From the NCBI GenBank assembly GCA_023853785.1, contig JAJIRX010000719.1, positions 1-64,000 on the forward strand: a stretch of DNA of 64,000 nt, in the 5' to 3' direction. Shown in pieces: positions 10,726-21,253 of the stretch; the first letter of the stretch is position 1, and every line of letters starts with the position of its first letter. The notes beneath the pieces are model-generated. The model saw nothing but the letters and a program-made list of their open reading frames with translations. It ran no database searches and was not told the origin of the DNA. The position numbers were made by a program, and so were the translations under genes. This stretch comes from Psilocybe azurescens. Lineage: Eukaryota; Basidiomycota; Agaricomycetes; Agaricales; Agrocybaceae.

Positions 10726-11132
10726 ATGTCAACTGAAGCCACTCGAAAGATTGCTCAGAAATGGATCGGTTATGTCCAAGACAGTCACTACGAGAAACTC
10801 GACGCACTCGCCGCCCCAAATGCCAACTGGTGGGTCGCAGGACTCAAGGAAAAGATACCAGTCGCAGGGGATATGCCTTACACTCAACGTCGCAAAGCTG
10901 CACAAGACCTTGCTTCGGGAGCTGATAAAAGCACCACAACTCTGGTCGGATTGATGGCTGACCATAATGTCGCCGTCCTCGAAGTCTTCCGTACTCTTGA
11001 CGGACCCGCAAATAGGCATTACGAGACCTACGCAATTGTGAAATTGACGGTGGTCAATGGAAAGATTCAGGAGGTTAGGAGTACCTTGATTTCTTTTCTC
11101 TTTACAAATATCTTGGCGTTCCCGGATTTTAG
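10726..11132 (+). CDS. SnoaL/NTF2-like small protein, copy 1 (frameshift near the 3' end)
   Basis: About 135 residues starting MSTEATRKIAQKWIGYVQ, with ANWWVAG, VAVLEVFRTLDG and HYETYAIVKLTVVNGKIQEV. This is the cone-fold pattern of SnoaL-like polyketide-cyclase/NTF2-superfamily proteins. The substrate is unknown. I chose the ATG at 10726 because the opposite copy starts at the same MSTEAT; an in-frame ATG at 10717 is possible. A GT-AG intron (ctg|gtaag to ctttcag) ends just before the start and is shared with copy 2, so it is probably a 5'UTR intron. At 11078-11079 one G is missing relative to copy 2, moving the conserved C-terminus (FFSLYKY-like, stop 11130-11132) out of frame. Read literally, the ORF runs to 11187. 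Confidence 0.75.
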
Positions 11133-11189
11133 TCATATACATAGAACATTGGACAGTTATCGGCCTGATATAAATCGTATCTTTTGACC

Positions 11190-12076
11190 AACTTTACCGA
11201 TTCCTGTTTCGCCAGACACTGACTTGATTAAGTCGCCAATTAAATCTCGTATGAGATGGATCTCCTTCAAAACTGCTGATTCACTTCGGCGTGAGGTACA
11301 ACTCGTGACCGAAAATGTTGACTAAAGGTCCAGAAGACCGACGCAAGAGTTCCTCCACCCACGCCGAATTACTGAAGTCTATATTGACCACCATTCCCAA
11401 AGATCAGGGCACCGAAGAGCCACACGGCATGCAGACCGGTGAGGCATATCGGATAGCAGTGGCTTCTGTAATGCGGTCTTCCACAATATCTTTGTTGTAT
11501 ATGCCACAATAGCTGAAGGGAATGAGAAAAAAGGAAAATAAAAGTTCAAATGGCATTGGTAGAGCTCCTCGCACGATGCAAGACATCGATTCTCCTCTCT
11601 GGAATCCTGATAATATTTGAGGCGTTAGCCCGTGTCAGACTCTGAATAGACATCCATACTTCCTTTCAATGAATGATGGACGAGGCAATGGTGTTGTCTC
11701 TTAAGTAACCTGGGTCCTATTGCACTGGAATTCTGTATGAGTTTTGTGGAGTCAGCGTCGTTGGGCATGAGGTATTCCTTCAAAATACACCGGCCGGTTG
11801 GCTTTAACAATACAAATAACCAGACAATGAGAGGGTAATAAAGACTGGGTGCAAAAAACTGAGACAGTATGTGGTTTGTTATAAGTGACTTCAATGTTCG
11901 AATATAAAGGAACTTCAATGGCTGAGATTCAGACTGAGTGTGTCGACGATGCTCAGTGACCCCGTGCTAAATATAGCTTAAAAATGGTCATATATATATA
12001 GGACTCGTTACGTATGTGTTGAATCTTATGTATCCCTATCTAAGTAGCTAACACAACATTAGAACGTTCTATCCTA
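11190..12076. other. 0.9 kb spacer between the two mirror-image genes, no gene seen
   Basis: Short ORFs only (11315-11512 plus, 11625-11918 minus), none recognisable. The two genes converge on this spacer, so it should contain both 3' ends. Confidence 0.5.
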
Positions 12077-12485
12077 TTAGAATCCCGGAATACCAAAATA
12101 TTTGTAAAGAGAAAAGAAATCAATGTACTCCCTAACTTCCTGAATCTTTCCATTGACCACCGTCAGCTTCACAATTGCGTAGGTCTCGTAATGCTTATTT
12201 CCAGGTCCATCGAGAGTCCTAAAGACTTCAAGGACAGCCACATTATCTTCAACCGTCAACCCGACCAGATTCGTGGTACTTTTCTCTGCCCCCCGAAGCA
12301 AGGTCTTGTGTGGCTTTGCGACGTTGAGTGTAAGGCATATCCCCTGCAACGGGGATCTTTTCCTTTAGTCCTGCAACCCACCAGTTGGCATCTGGGGCAG
12401 CGAGTGCATCGAGTTTCTCGTAGTGATTGTCTTGGACATAGCCAATCCATTCTTGAGCAATTTTTCCAGTGGCTTCAGTTGACAT
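12077..12485 (-). CDS. SnoaL/NTF2-like small protein, copy 2 (frameshift in the middle)
   Basis: Mirror-image paralogue of the gene at 10726-11132 and about as long. It starts MSTEATGKIAQEWIGYVQ, reads to DLASG, then changes frame at a run of six C on the plus strand (12289-12294; copy 1 implies five), and continues EKSTTNLVGL to the end EYIDFFSLYKYFGIPGF and a TAA at 12077-12079. Both copies share the TATA context and the intron just upstream of the ATG, so the duplication included the promoter. The copies carry different single-base indels at different sites, so neither inherited its defect from the other. The biochemical role is unknown; related folds act as cyclases, isomerases or hydrolases. 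Confidence 0.75.
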
Positions 12486-12613
12486 TTCTGGACTACTGAA
12501 AGCGGCTTTGTGAGCCTTTCCGGTTGGATCGATCAAGGGTTTTCTTTTGGCTTTCTTACCGACAATACAAAATATAGTGCTTGAAGAATATTAATGAAGT
12601 CCCGTCGCCCATC

Positions 12614-12620
12614 CTTTATA
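12614..12620 (-). promoter_or_regulatory. TATA box of NTF2/SnoaL-like gene copy 2
   Basis: TATAAAG on the minus strand, inside the same GATATAAAGGATGGG string seen before copy 1, about 129 bases from the ATG at 12485. Confidence 0.6.
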
Positions 12621-12629
12621 TCATTTTCC

Positions 12630-13300
12630 ATATTCTACACATGTAAGCTGCGCATAGCTCGGACATCAGCCCAGCTGTCAGGGTATCTAAATTCACATTC
12701 TATGTTTTAGATTGAGTTAAACATACTTGAATGTTCATGATTGAAGCTTATTCTATTGATACCAAAGCTCTTGTTTCATGTTTTCTTCCGGAACTAGCGT
12801 GAGCACCGGTCTACTATTTTTAGATATTATCCATCCATCTTCGGCGTAGTCGCGAGATAAAAATGTGGGTTGTCACTAGTAGTACGACGCGATTCCGATG
12901 GCGAGATCCATTATAAAACACAGAATAACCAGAGCAAAGAATAGAAAGGAAAGTCTAAATGAAAAAGTGATCTAGTCCATGCCCTTTCGACTTGCCAAAG
13001 GAGTCAATACAGCGATCCTTTGTATCAGCCGTTCAAAACGATGGATTTTTAATTAAAACAGAGTCTATACTTGCCATCAACATGAGTGGAAATAGTCCGA
13101 TCGAGTGAGGGGCACTGCCTTCAAGGTGTGCTGTGGGCGCTTATATCACTGATTGCAGTGGTACTGTGTGTTCACCGTGGGAATCGCGCGATAACGCAGG
13201 TGGAAATTAAAGACATAAGGCGAGTGTTTCTTGACTTAACTTTCCTGGGGCGAGTCGAGTTGGAGCTATTCAACAAAAGTAGAATCATCTCGGCGATATA
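12630..13300. other. 0.7 kb with no supported gene
   Basis: Short ORFs only (13086-13301 plus). It may include the last exons of the F-box family gene to its right, which I could not place. Confidence 0.4.
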
Positions 13301-13305
13301 AACTG

Positions 13306-15058
13306 CTATTTCAGGGTCCACTCGATGATCGATTTCCAGATCCAGCCCGCTCGAGTAGAGAATAGATAAGCATTAGCATGCACTACTAACCACTCTAACC
13401 TCGGTGCGTCGAAATAACCACGACGAAGACTTACCACCATCCTCCACTTCATTGTAGCGCGACCCAGGCGGGGAAGGTTACATGAGACGCAGTTAAAAAT
13501 GGGATCAATGGAGTCTATTTCTGCTGCTGTTGTCACCTTCGAGTCAAAACCAAATTCTGTGAGCAGGTCTTCAGAACGAAAGGATTTTTATGCGGGTAGT
13601 CCTCGTGGCTTGTATGTTCGTGGATAAGAACTCTAGCATACTGCAGGAGACCGTCGTCTCCGTCATCTATCAGAGCCAATCAAGGCAACGGTCGCAGGAG
13701 AAGACTGAGGTGGAGAGATGTAATACCTTAGTCAGATCGAAAGTGTGATATTTATCACATTCGGACGACATGATAGACATCAATTTAACTTCCGTTTCGT
13801 GCTGCCATTCCAGACATGTTTCTGGAGACATCGCACACATAGGATCGAGATGGTTTATCAAGAAATCCTCATGTGCAGTGTCATTTATGATATCCTGCAC
13901 AACCGGGTGCACGAAGATGTCGGCAACATCAGGAACCAGCGCGTTTGGGGAAGATCCAGCTTGCTGGCTTTGATGGCTTTAATCAACACCAGTAATCTTT
14001 TCCTGAGAAGGTCATAGCGCTCAGTCCTTAGTCATTGTTCCTGCAGTCAGAACATGTGATCGACGAGGTGCGGCTCCAGGCCTACAAGATCTAAGATATG
14101 ATGAGTCACAGTTGAGTTATCAGAGAGCTCCATCACGTTTGCGAAAGGGACTTACCAGCTTCTGTAATAACCTTCGAGCAGACCTTTTGACGCAACCTAT
14201 ACTTTGAACTGCTTCGCACGAACCGGTGAATCGGCTGAGTTCGTCCTCCCAGCCCAAGGCTTTGACATGATTAAAGACGCTGTGAAGGACTTGGGTTATC
14301 GTAAATCCAGATATCAAGACCAGCAACTTACAGTTACACTTTGAGCTATCAGCTCCTTTTGACATTACTCGGCCCAGTTTTCACACCTCTCAGCGTGCTT
14401 GATAAAATGGCAAATCAGCTCATTGATGTGGGAATGATACAAAAGGGCATTACGGCTTCTATAACTTTCGTTCTTCGATTTAGTGTTTGCCCACTTCGCT
14501 CTATCGTTTATATTGTCTTCACCGTTTTTATGTTCCTCATGCCAGGTCTGATGAACTGCAAGATGCCGATGAGTGGTTGCATTCGATTTACCTTCAGCGT
14601 TGAGCCCCACAGCTTGTAAGATTCAACATCTGAGTATAGTCTGATGGAAAACTTACGAGCAAACACCGTGAGGGAAGGTGAGTATCCCAGGTGTATAATA
14701 CCTAGATTACTCTCAAATCAAGCACTATGCTTTACTTCTGAGAATAGCATGGAAGACAATCGATATGCACAAGAGATGGAGCAGATCAATGGGATTGACT
14801 TGTTCGAAGATCTAGTTAATGTCAAAAATATTTCCAACTTGAGCCACTAGGCTAACGTTGAGGCTTGAGCAAAACATACCAGAACAAGATCTCTGTAGGC
14901 ATTGTTTGAAAACTTGCTGGCCCTTCTTCTACCTGCTGTAAGATTTGAGCCATGGGACTATCAGAATTTGCATTAATTCTTCGGCTTTTCCTTTGAGCCT
15001 TGATGCAACGGAATATCAGTTTTGGAAGCGAAATGCTTTCGATTGACATTAACAACAC
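13306..15058 (-). CDS. F-box family protein with C-terminal CxxC zinc-binding segment, diverged paralogue
   Basis: Multi-exon gene on the minus strand, similar in exon order to the better preserved copy at 37316-39823. A basic leader precedes the F-box start TMPTEILF (about 14900), then after a short intron IFEQVNPIDLLHLLC (about 14800), the second half of the F-box. Later exons encode WHEEHKNGEDNI (14610-14365), a segment with ALGWEDELSRF (about 14250), HPVVQDIINDT (13912-13670) and the cysteine segment IFNCVSCNLPRLGRATMKWR (about 13500). The F-box should bind Skp1 in SCF ubiquitin ligases; the C-terminal CxxC pairs probably bind zinc. The last exons and true start are not resolved. It may be a decaying duplicate. 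Confidence 0.6.
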
Positions 15059-15139
15059 ATACCAGTTGCGCCGGTTTCTTATTCAACGGCTACCTCGAAG
15101 CATCTTTTGGCGCATTCTTTCACTTTTTGCTTGGAGGCT

Positions 15140-16961
15140 GGATGTCGAGCATGCCTTCTTCTAGCTGTGGTACGTCAGTCTGTTGCTCGAACTGAGCAGC
15201 GCGTGGCAAGTGGACTTTGCATTTTCGAGTTGAACCGTGATGCAAGAACATTGTGGAATTGTTGTGGGAAGTCTTGAATTTAGGATAAAATCAAAACCCA
15301 ATGCAAAGTTCACGTTCAAGTATCGGAAGTATAAAGCTAGAAGTGTTCCACTGACTCGCATATGTATGTCGGAATTCGGGGCAAAATCTAAAAGCAGTGC
15401 CGTGTTGGAGCCGTGTGGGCACGCGAACGTGATGTTCTTAAGACCCGGTGACGTGACAATGCGCGTCGGACGCACAGGAGGTGTCACCCCAAGCAGCGAG
15501 TAAATTAATTGTTTTCTGACCTTTAAACGCTCAGAAATCCCTATATCAAAACAGGGTTTTCCAAAAATCGATCCTGTGGTATGTCCCCACGATTCCCCAC
15601 ATAACGTGTCGGAGTGTTCTGTTGAGAAGATGGGGGTGTTCGGAAACCAGTCTCTAGACCCAATAGCCTGAGTGTATTTAGATTTGATACGTCTCCAACT
15701 TCCAATGTTACAGCTGGAACTAGAACATCGTTCAAACCGAGGTCAGGGCATATAGGCGGTGTAAACGAATCAGCATACTGTGACGAACAGGTCCTTTCTA
15801 GCAGAAGTTAGCTGGGAAGCCATTGCGCAAAACAATTGTCACAGTCATCGACCCTCTGTCCCAGAAGATAAAAGCAGAAATGATTGGGGATCGACTTTAC
15901 GAGGCAGGAAAGGGTTATCGATTAATACAGCGAAAAATCGATCAAACACTTCTCGTCCTCAGAGACTCTTGAACGCGTCAGGTCCAAACAAGAGCATGAG
16001 ATCGATCCTGGTCAGATTACCCTGTAACTTCTTGCTTCACGAAGCATAGGTGCCTGGCAAAATTAACAAAATCCCAAGCGTAGGTGGACTCAGATAATAG
16101 GGAAAAGACGGTAAAGAGTTGGTCTGGTCAGGAGACTCTCCTGGTACAGATTGGCCTCGATAGGGGGGGAAGGGTGCCGAAATGTTGAGATCGAAAAATG
16201 TGTGCGAAGAAATCCTTCACAAGATGCATAACGCATGAAGAGAGCTGCACATTACGCATCAAGACGGCGACACAGATATCCGTCGCGCTGCTGTAAGCGA
16301 CCCTCTTCGTAAGGGGCGTTCCAGATTCGATGAGAGAGAATTGTTGCGACTTCGAAATTCTTGTATCCTCGCGATGAATCACAGATGCACTCTAGAGAAC
16401 ATTAGAAGTAAGCAAATAACCTGCGATGGATGAGCAACGATTGCAAAAGGTGCATCTGAGTCCATTCTAGATTGGTCTTGGTGCCGTGACTGTACGTGGC
16501 AAGTGAGAAAAAATAAGTCATCTGCTACGCATTTGCACATGAAAACGGCTGAAGACAACGAAACAACGATGACTGATCACGGTGATACGCGATAACCCGG
16601 GTAGACGTGGCCGCTGGCCAGGCGATGTGGGGTAAAAATAGTGCGGGGAATACGTATACGGCAAAGGTTCGGTGGTTTGAGCTGGGTTAGAAAGAGAGCC
16701 TTTTAGATATTTGAGGTTGATAATTGTGGTCGACAACTTGAACGATCTTGAACTCCTATTCACGTCCGGGTCAACTTGTGGCCGCAGCAAGCACGCGTCG
16801 TATCGGCCCTGCTCTCTGACTCTTTCGGCGTTATCGCGAATATCATCCGGACAGGGAACGCACAAAAGTCGCAGCGACAAAACAACGACAAGCTTGGGAC
16901 CTGACTTGTTGGACAACAGGTTTCCTGCCATTCGCACCCAACCACCAACAGGCTTCCGACG
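15140..16961. other. 1.8 kb upstream of the isocitrate dehydrogenase gene, no gene supported
   Basis: ORFs such as 15237-15503 plus and 16518-16985 minus show no family features; the latter is the antisense of the promoter and leader exon. The region should contain the promoter of the gene starting at 16962. Confidence 0.45.
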
Positions 16962-19128
16962 ATGTGGTCCTCTACTGCTCGCCATGCCCGTCTTTTGTCG
17001 GCAAAAGTCCCTATGAACAGGGCTTGGACACCTGCTCTCTCGCTATCGGCACCTCATCGAGGATTTGCCAGCTCCAAATGTATGTATTTTGGTTACCTGG
17101 TGCCCATTTTCGCTTGCTCGTTCCGTATTTCACTCTTTTCTTGGTTTATTTGAAACGAATTGCTTCTTGTCTCCGTGCAAATCATATTTATGATGCCTTC
17201 GGGACGAAGGAGTCCCGCCAATCCGACTGTGCCATGCCTTACTTCCCCGCTTCTGTCTTTCCTTCTCCGCCCGTCTCAATACTTTTGCCCAACCTCCCGT
17301 TCCGACCCTGCCTGCTTTATCTCTCAGATCCGCTCCAGACTCTCCGTAGACTAACTACTTGCCCTTTCTGCCTCATTCACAGACACTATGTCGGGAGCTA
17401 TCCAAAAGATTGTCGTGCAAAACCCTGTTGTCGAGTTGGACGGTGACGAGATGACAAGAATCATCTGGAAGAAGATTCGTGAGGAGGTGTGATACTCTTG
17501 CTCCTCTCGCATCTTGTTCGTCACTGACTGGGCATTGCTCAGCTTATCCTTCCTTACCTCCAATTGGACATCAAGTACTACGATCTGGGATTGGAGTACA
17601 GAGATCAAGTATGTTACCTCCATTCATAACGCCTAGGCCTACTCTCATCCACTCGTCTAGACCAACGACCAAGTTACTGTCGATGCTGCAAATGCCATCT
17701 TGGAACACCAAGTCGGTATCAAATGCGCAACTATCACACCCGACGAGGCTCGTGTGAAGGAATTCAACCTGAAAGAGATGTGGAAGAGTCCCAACGGTAC
17801 CGTGAGTACTACCTTCATCATCGACATATATCTTTTGCTTATCGGCCTTTTGTTCTCAGATCCGTAACATCCTCGGAGGCACCGTTTTCCGTGAACCCAT
17901 TATCCTGTCCAAGATCCCCAAACCCATTCCAGGATGGGTTAACCCAATCGTCATCGGCAGACACGCTTTTGGTGATCAAGTACGTTTTCCATCTTTACTT
18001 TCTTGACCATTGACTGATGTCCTTGCTATATAGTACCGCTCAACCGACTATGTTGCTCCCGGACCTGGAAAACTTCAACTTGTCTACACACCCGCTGATG
18101 GTGCCCCCGCTACAGTTATGGATGTCTACGACTTCAAAGGTCCCGGAGTCGCCATGTCCATGTACAACACTGATGAGGTTCGTCTATCAGCTCCCGCTTT
18201 TATGCGTGTTCGACGTACTGATCTACATACTAGTCCATAACCGGTTTCGCACACTCTTCCTTCAAAATGGCCCTGGCCAAGAAGATGCCTTTGGTAAGAC
18301 TGAGCTGCCCCACTGAATGATTTTTGTAGCGCTAATCGAGATGTAACCGCGCAGTTTATGTCAACTAAGAACACCATCATGAAAAAATACGACGGACGAT
18401 TCAAGGACATCTTCCAGGAAATCTACGACGGGTTAGTTTCTCAATAAGAAAACCAACAACGGAAGGGGAATCCCAACTAACCTGTGCCATTACGATTAAC
18501 AGTCAATACAAATCCCAGTTCGAGGCTGCAGGCATCTATTACGAGCACCGTCTGATCGACGACATGGTCGCACAGGCCGTCAAGTCCTCAGGGGGATTCG
18601 TCTGGGCATGCAAGAACTACGACGGCGACGTGCAGTCCGACATCCTCGCGCAGGGCTTCGGCTCGCTGGGCATGATGACGTCCGAGCTGCTCACCCCCGA
18701 CGGCCAGATCATCGAGAGCGAGGCCGCGCACGGCACCGTCACGCGCCACTACCGCGAGTACCAGAAGGGCAACGAGACGAGCACCAACCCCGTCGCGTCG
18801 ATCTTTGCGTGGACCCGTGGGCTGCTGCACCGTGCGAAGCTGGACGGCAATGACGCTCTGAGGAGCTTCTCGTTGGATCTTGAGGCTGCGTGTGTGGAGG
18901 TCATTGACCAGGATGGGATTATGACTAAGGATCTGGCGCTTGCCATCCATGGAAAGAACATGAAGAGGGAGGACTGGGTCATCACTGATCTCTACCTGGA
19001 TGCTGTCAAGGTACGCTGTCTTGCTTTTTTTCTGTGACACGAAAAGGTTTCTGTGCTCACCTTTCTTTCTCTCCCCTTCCTAGGCTAAATTGCAGCAGAA
19101 GCTCGACGCCCGAAAGTCCAAATTGTGA
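16962..19128 (+). CDS. IDP1: NADP-dependent isocitrate dehydrogenase, mitochondrial form with internal cytosolic start
   Basis: Oxidative decarboxylation of isocitrate to 2-oxoglutarate with NADPH formation. Ten exons join cleanly: 16962-17079, 17383-17486, 17543-17608, 17661-17801, 17860-17979, 18034-18177, 18234-18293, 18355-18431, 18503-19010, 19084-19128, giving 460 residues without frameshift. Exon 1 encodes an arginine/serine-rich, acid-free leader ([17 protein letters not shown], then HRGFASSK), typical of mitochondrial targeting. Exon 2 contains an in-frame ATG at 17388 ([20 protein letters not shown]) that would start a cytosolic enzyme of about 419 residues. Family motifs include [32 protein letters not shown] and [15 protein letters not shown]. 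Splicing between exons 1 and 2 keeps the frame (phase 1, adds Tyr-Thr). The first intron is about 303 nt, much longer than the others, and could hold a second promoter. Confidence 0.96.
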
Positions 19129-20429
19129 AGCACCTTTCCTCCTCTTCCTTCCTATTTTTCATCACATCACCACTCTCCATATATCTGCCCCGGTTCTCTT
19201 CGTCGTCGACGTCGCGGTTCCCTGGACCTTTTTCTCCTTCCATTTCCTTCCGATGCTTTCGACCAGCAGAGGCTTTTCTAAAAATCGACTTGTTGAACAC
19301 GGAGCTGACCGAGCGGACGTTATTATAGGGATTGAACAATGAGCGCCGCTCAAGTGGGGTTGTAAATAAGACACCAGAAGAAATCAAGGGACATTGAATG
19401 ATCTATGAACATGTATTTATATCAGCATTAGGGACGGAAACGGAAGGGCGTGGGCAGGCAGGCAGGCAGGTGATAGCTGTCTAGGTAATGTGACGATGGA
19501 TGATCATGAGAACGGCTGGGCGGATGGTTTTTCTTCTTGTGTTGTCTTTTTCGCTATCCTTTTTCTGTTCTGAAATCTGCTTTCTTTTCTTTTCTATTTT
19601 TTTTTTTTTGTAATTTTCTCTCTCTTGAAGACGAAGGAGGAAGGGAAGTGACTGTAGACGTAGAAGTAACGGGCAAGAAAGCTAGATACATCTAACCGAC
19701 TATGTTTGCGCAGCGGAGGTAGTGAAAAAGTGCCAAAGAAGTGGAGGTAGAGAGGGCGGGTTTGACTGACACTCTGCTGTTGATTTTATTTTCCATTTCT
19801 ATGCACTATTTTTCTCTTGCTCTCTCTCACTCTCTATACAGAACATGTGCCTCACGATCTTTTCCATATTATTACTGTTTCAATATCATATCTTGTTTCT
19901 CGCCTCTGTGTTGGAGGACTGAGAGTTTTCGGAGGAAGTGGCTGCATCCTGTTGGCGATTTCGCCCGTTCCGTGGTTATATGGGCGACTAAGGATACAAT
20001 TTTGCGCGTTCTATTTGCAACAGTACAAAGAGGGCTCAAAGCAGAGCGCAGACATGCATTCGACCATTCTTTGGAAGGGTTTTGCCTGCAAGCGTAGCCG
20101 ATGGAAATCCCAGGTAGTACCGCCCAGAAAACTCGCATGCAATCTACACATCAGAAAGAATAAAACTTAAGAGACGCTACAATTGTCTACGCGTAGACGA
20201 CGCGGATCGTCGACGTAGTAAAAAATTTCAAACGACTATTGGAGGACGGATATTGAGCTGTACTACCGGTGATGATAAAAATGATACATAACAATAGGAA
20301 AGGACTTGGGTGGCGCGGACTACGGTACGGTTATATGAAAGGTATTGTTCCATGACAATTACAGGTACACGAGAAGAGAAGAATCTATGACGACGATGAC
20401 TACCACTGACTATTTGGCTGACAACTTGC
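19129..20429. other. 1.3 kb intergenic, no gene supported
   Basis: Contains the 3' flank of the isocitrate dehydrogenase gene, a GGCA repeat (about 19453-19469), poly-T tracts near 19590, and a 14-base perfect palindrome GTCTACGCGTAGAC at 20185-20198. The ORF at 19741-20097 plus has no recognisable features. Confidence 0.5.
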
Positions 20430-21253
20430 TCATAGCAAGTACTTGAACGCAACACCGGTGGCGATGCCCATAATATAGAACGATATGTTGGAATTGGTGT
20501 GATCGGCTTTGGCGCGTTTCTCTGCCCGCCTATCGAACTCCTCATCGTCTTCTCGCTTGCGTTTGAAATAGGAGTGCACAAGTTCAAAGTCATGGCTCTC
20601 ATACGGGGGTGGTGGAGGAGCTCTTTGCGATCTTTGCAACTCTGCCTGGCGTGCTTCAAGCGCTCGAACGCGACAGCGATCACGCTCGAGATGGTCCACA
20701 AGCACATCGTTATCCATGATCAGGTGCATGAACGACACAGTTGTTACGGTCGGCACTTCGTGATCCATGAGCATTGGCTCATCGACCGAACCTGCTTTCT
20801 TGTAGATGGCTTGAATACCATGCAGTCTGGACATGAGGAACGTGATGTCTTCCGTCTCTGGTTGAACCAACCCATAATACGGGAGGGTACTTGTGTTGTT
20901 CCTATTCGATTGTCAGGAAATCTCTATGTAAGTAAACGAGACGTTGAAAACTCACGTCTTCGTTGCCTCAAAAGAGTGCACCTCATGACGTGGCGACTCC
21001 CTAGCAACATTTGCACTCCCGGTGCCAGATAGGCTCTGACGTCGGCTGGCAAAGCCTCACCCGACACCTGCTTTGTCTCGACCTTCAAGATGGAGAAGTC
21101 TTTAGACAGTGGAGGATTTGGAGGCCTGGGACGTGTGGATGGCGGGCGGACGCTGCTTCCAAGCGGCAACGGGACTGCTGGTCCACTCAGAGGCAATTCG
21201 GGTGATAGTGCCGAACCGGAAATCGGTTGTGTTTCACTATTCACGGCTGACAT
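20430..21253 (-). CDS. unknown protein, proline-rich N-terminus, coiled middle, probable C-terminal membrane anchor
   Basis: I do not recognise the family. Exon 1 starts at the ATG at 21253 (MSAVNSETQPISGS), followed by a Pro/Ser-rich stretch and FSILKVETKQVSGEALP. It continues as RHEVHSFEATKT, a short GT-AG intron, then LPYYGLVQPETEDITFLMSR (about 20880) and a charged region that may form a coiled coil (LERDRCRVRALEARQAELQR). A PPPPPYE motif, a basic nuclear-signal-like cluster (KRKREDDEEFDRRAEKRAK) and a final hydrophobic stretch (FYIMGIATGVAFKYLL) end at 20430. The last 16 residues look like a tail anchor. One frame change is needed around 20990-21000, where I found no good splice pair; it may be an indel. 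The cytosol-facing side of an organelle membrane is a guess from the anchor only. Confidence 0.6.

Noticed and set aside
10726..12485. Calling both SnoaL-like copies pseudogenes
   Set aside because: Their defects are single-base run changes of the same kind found in core genes of this window, so pseudogene status is not established.
16518..16985. 155-codon minus-strand ORF
   Set aside because: Antisense to the promoter and leader exon of isocitrate dehydrogenase; no splice or domain support.
18588..19040. 150-codon minus-strand ORF with Arg/Val-rich sequence
   Set aside because: Antisense to the high-GC exon of isocitrate dehydrogenase.
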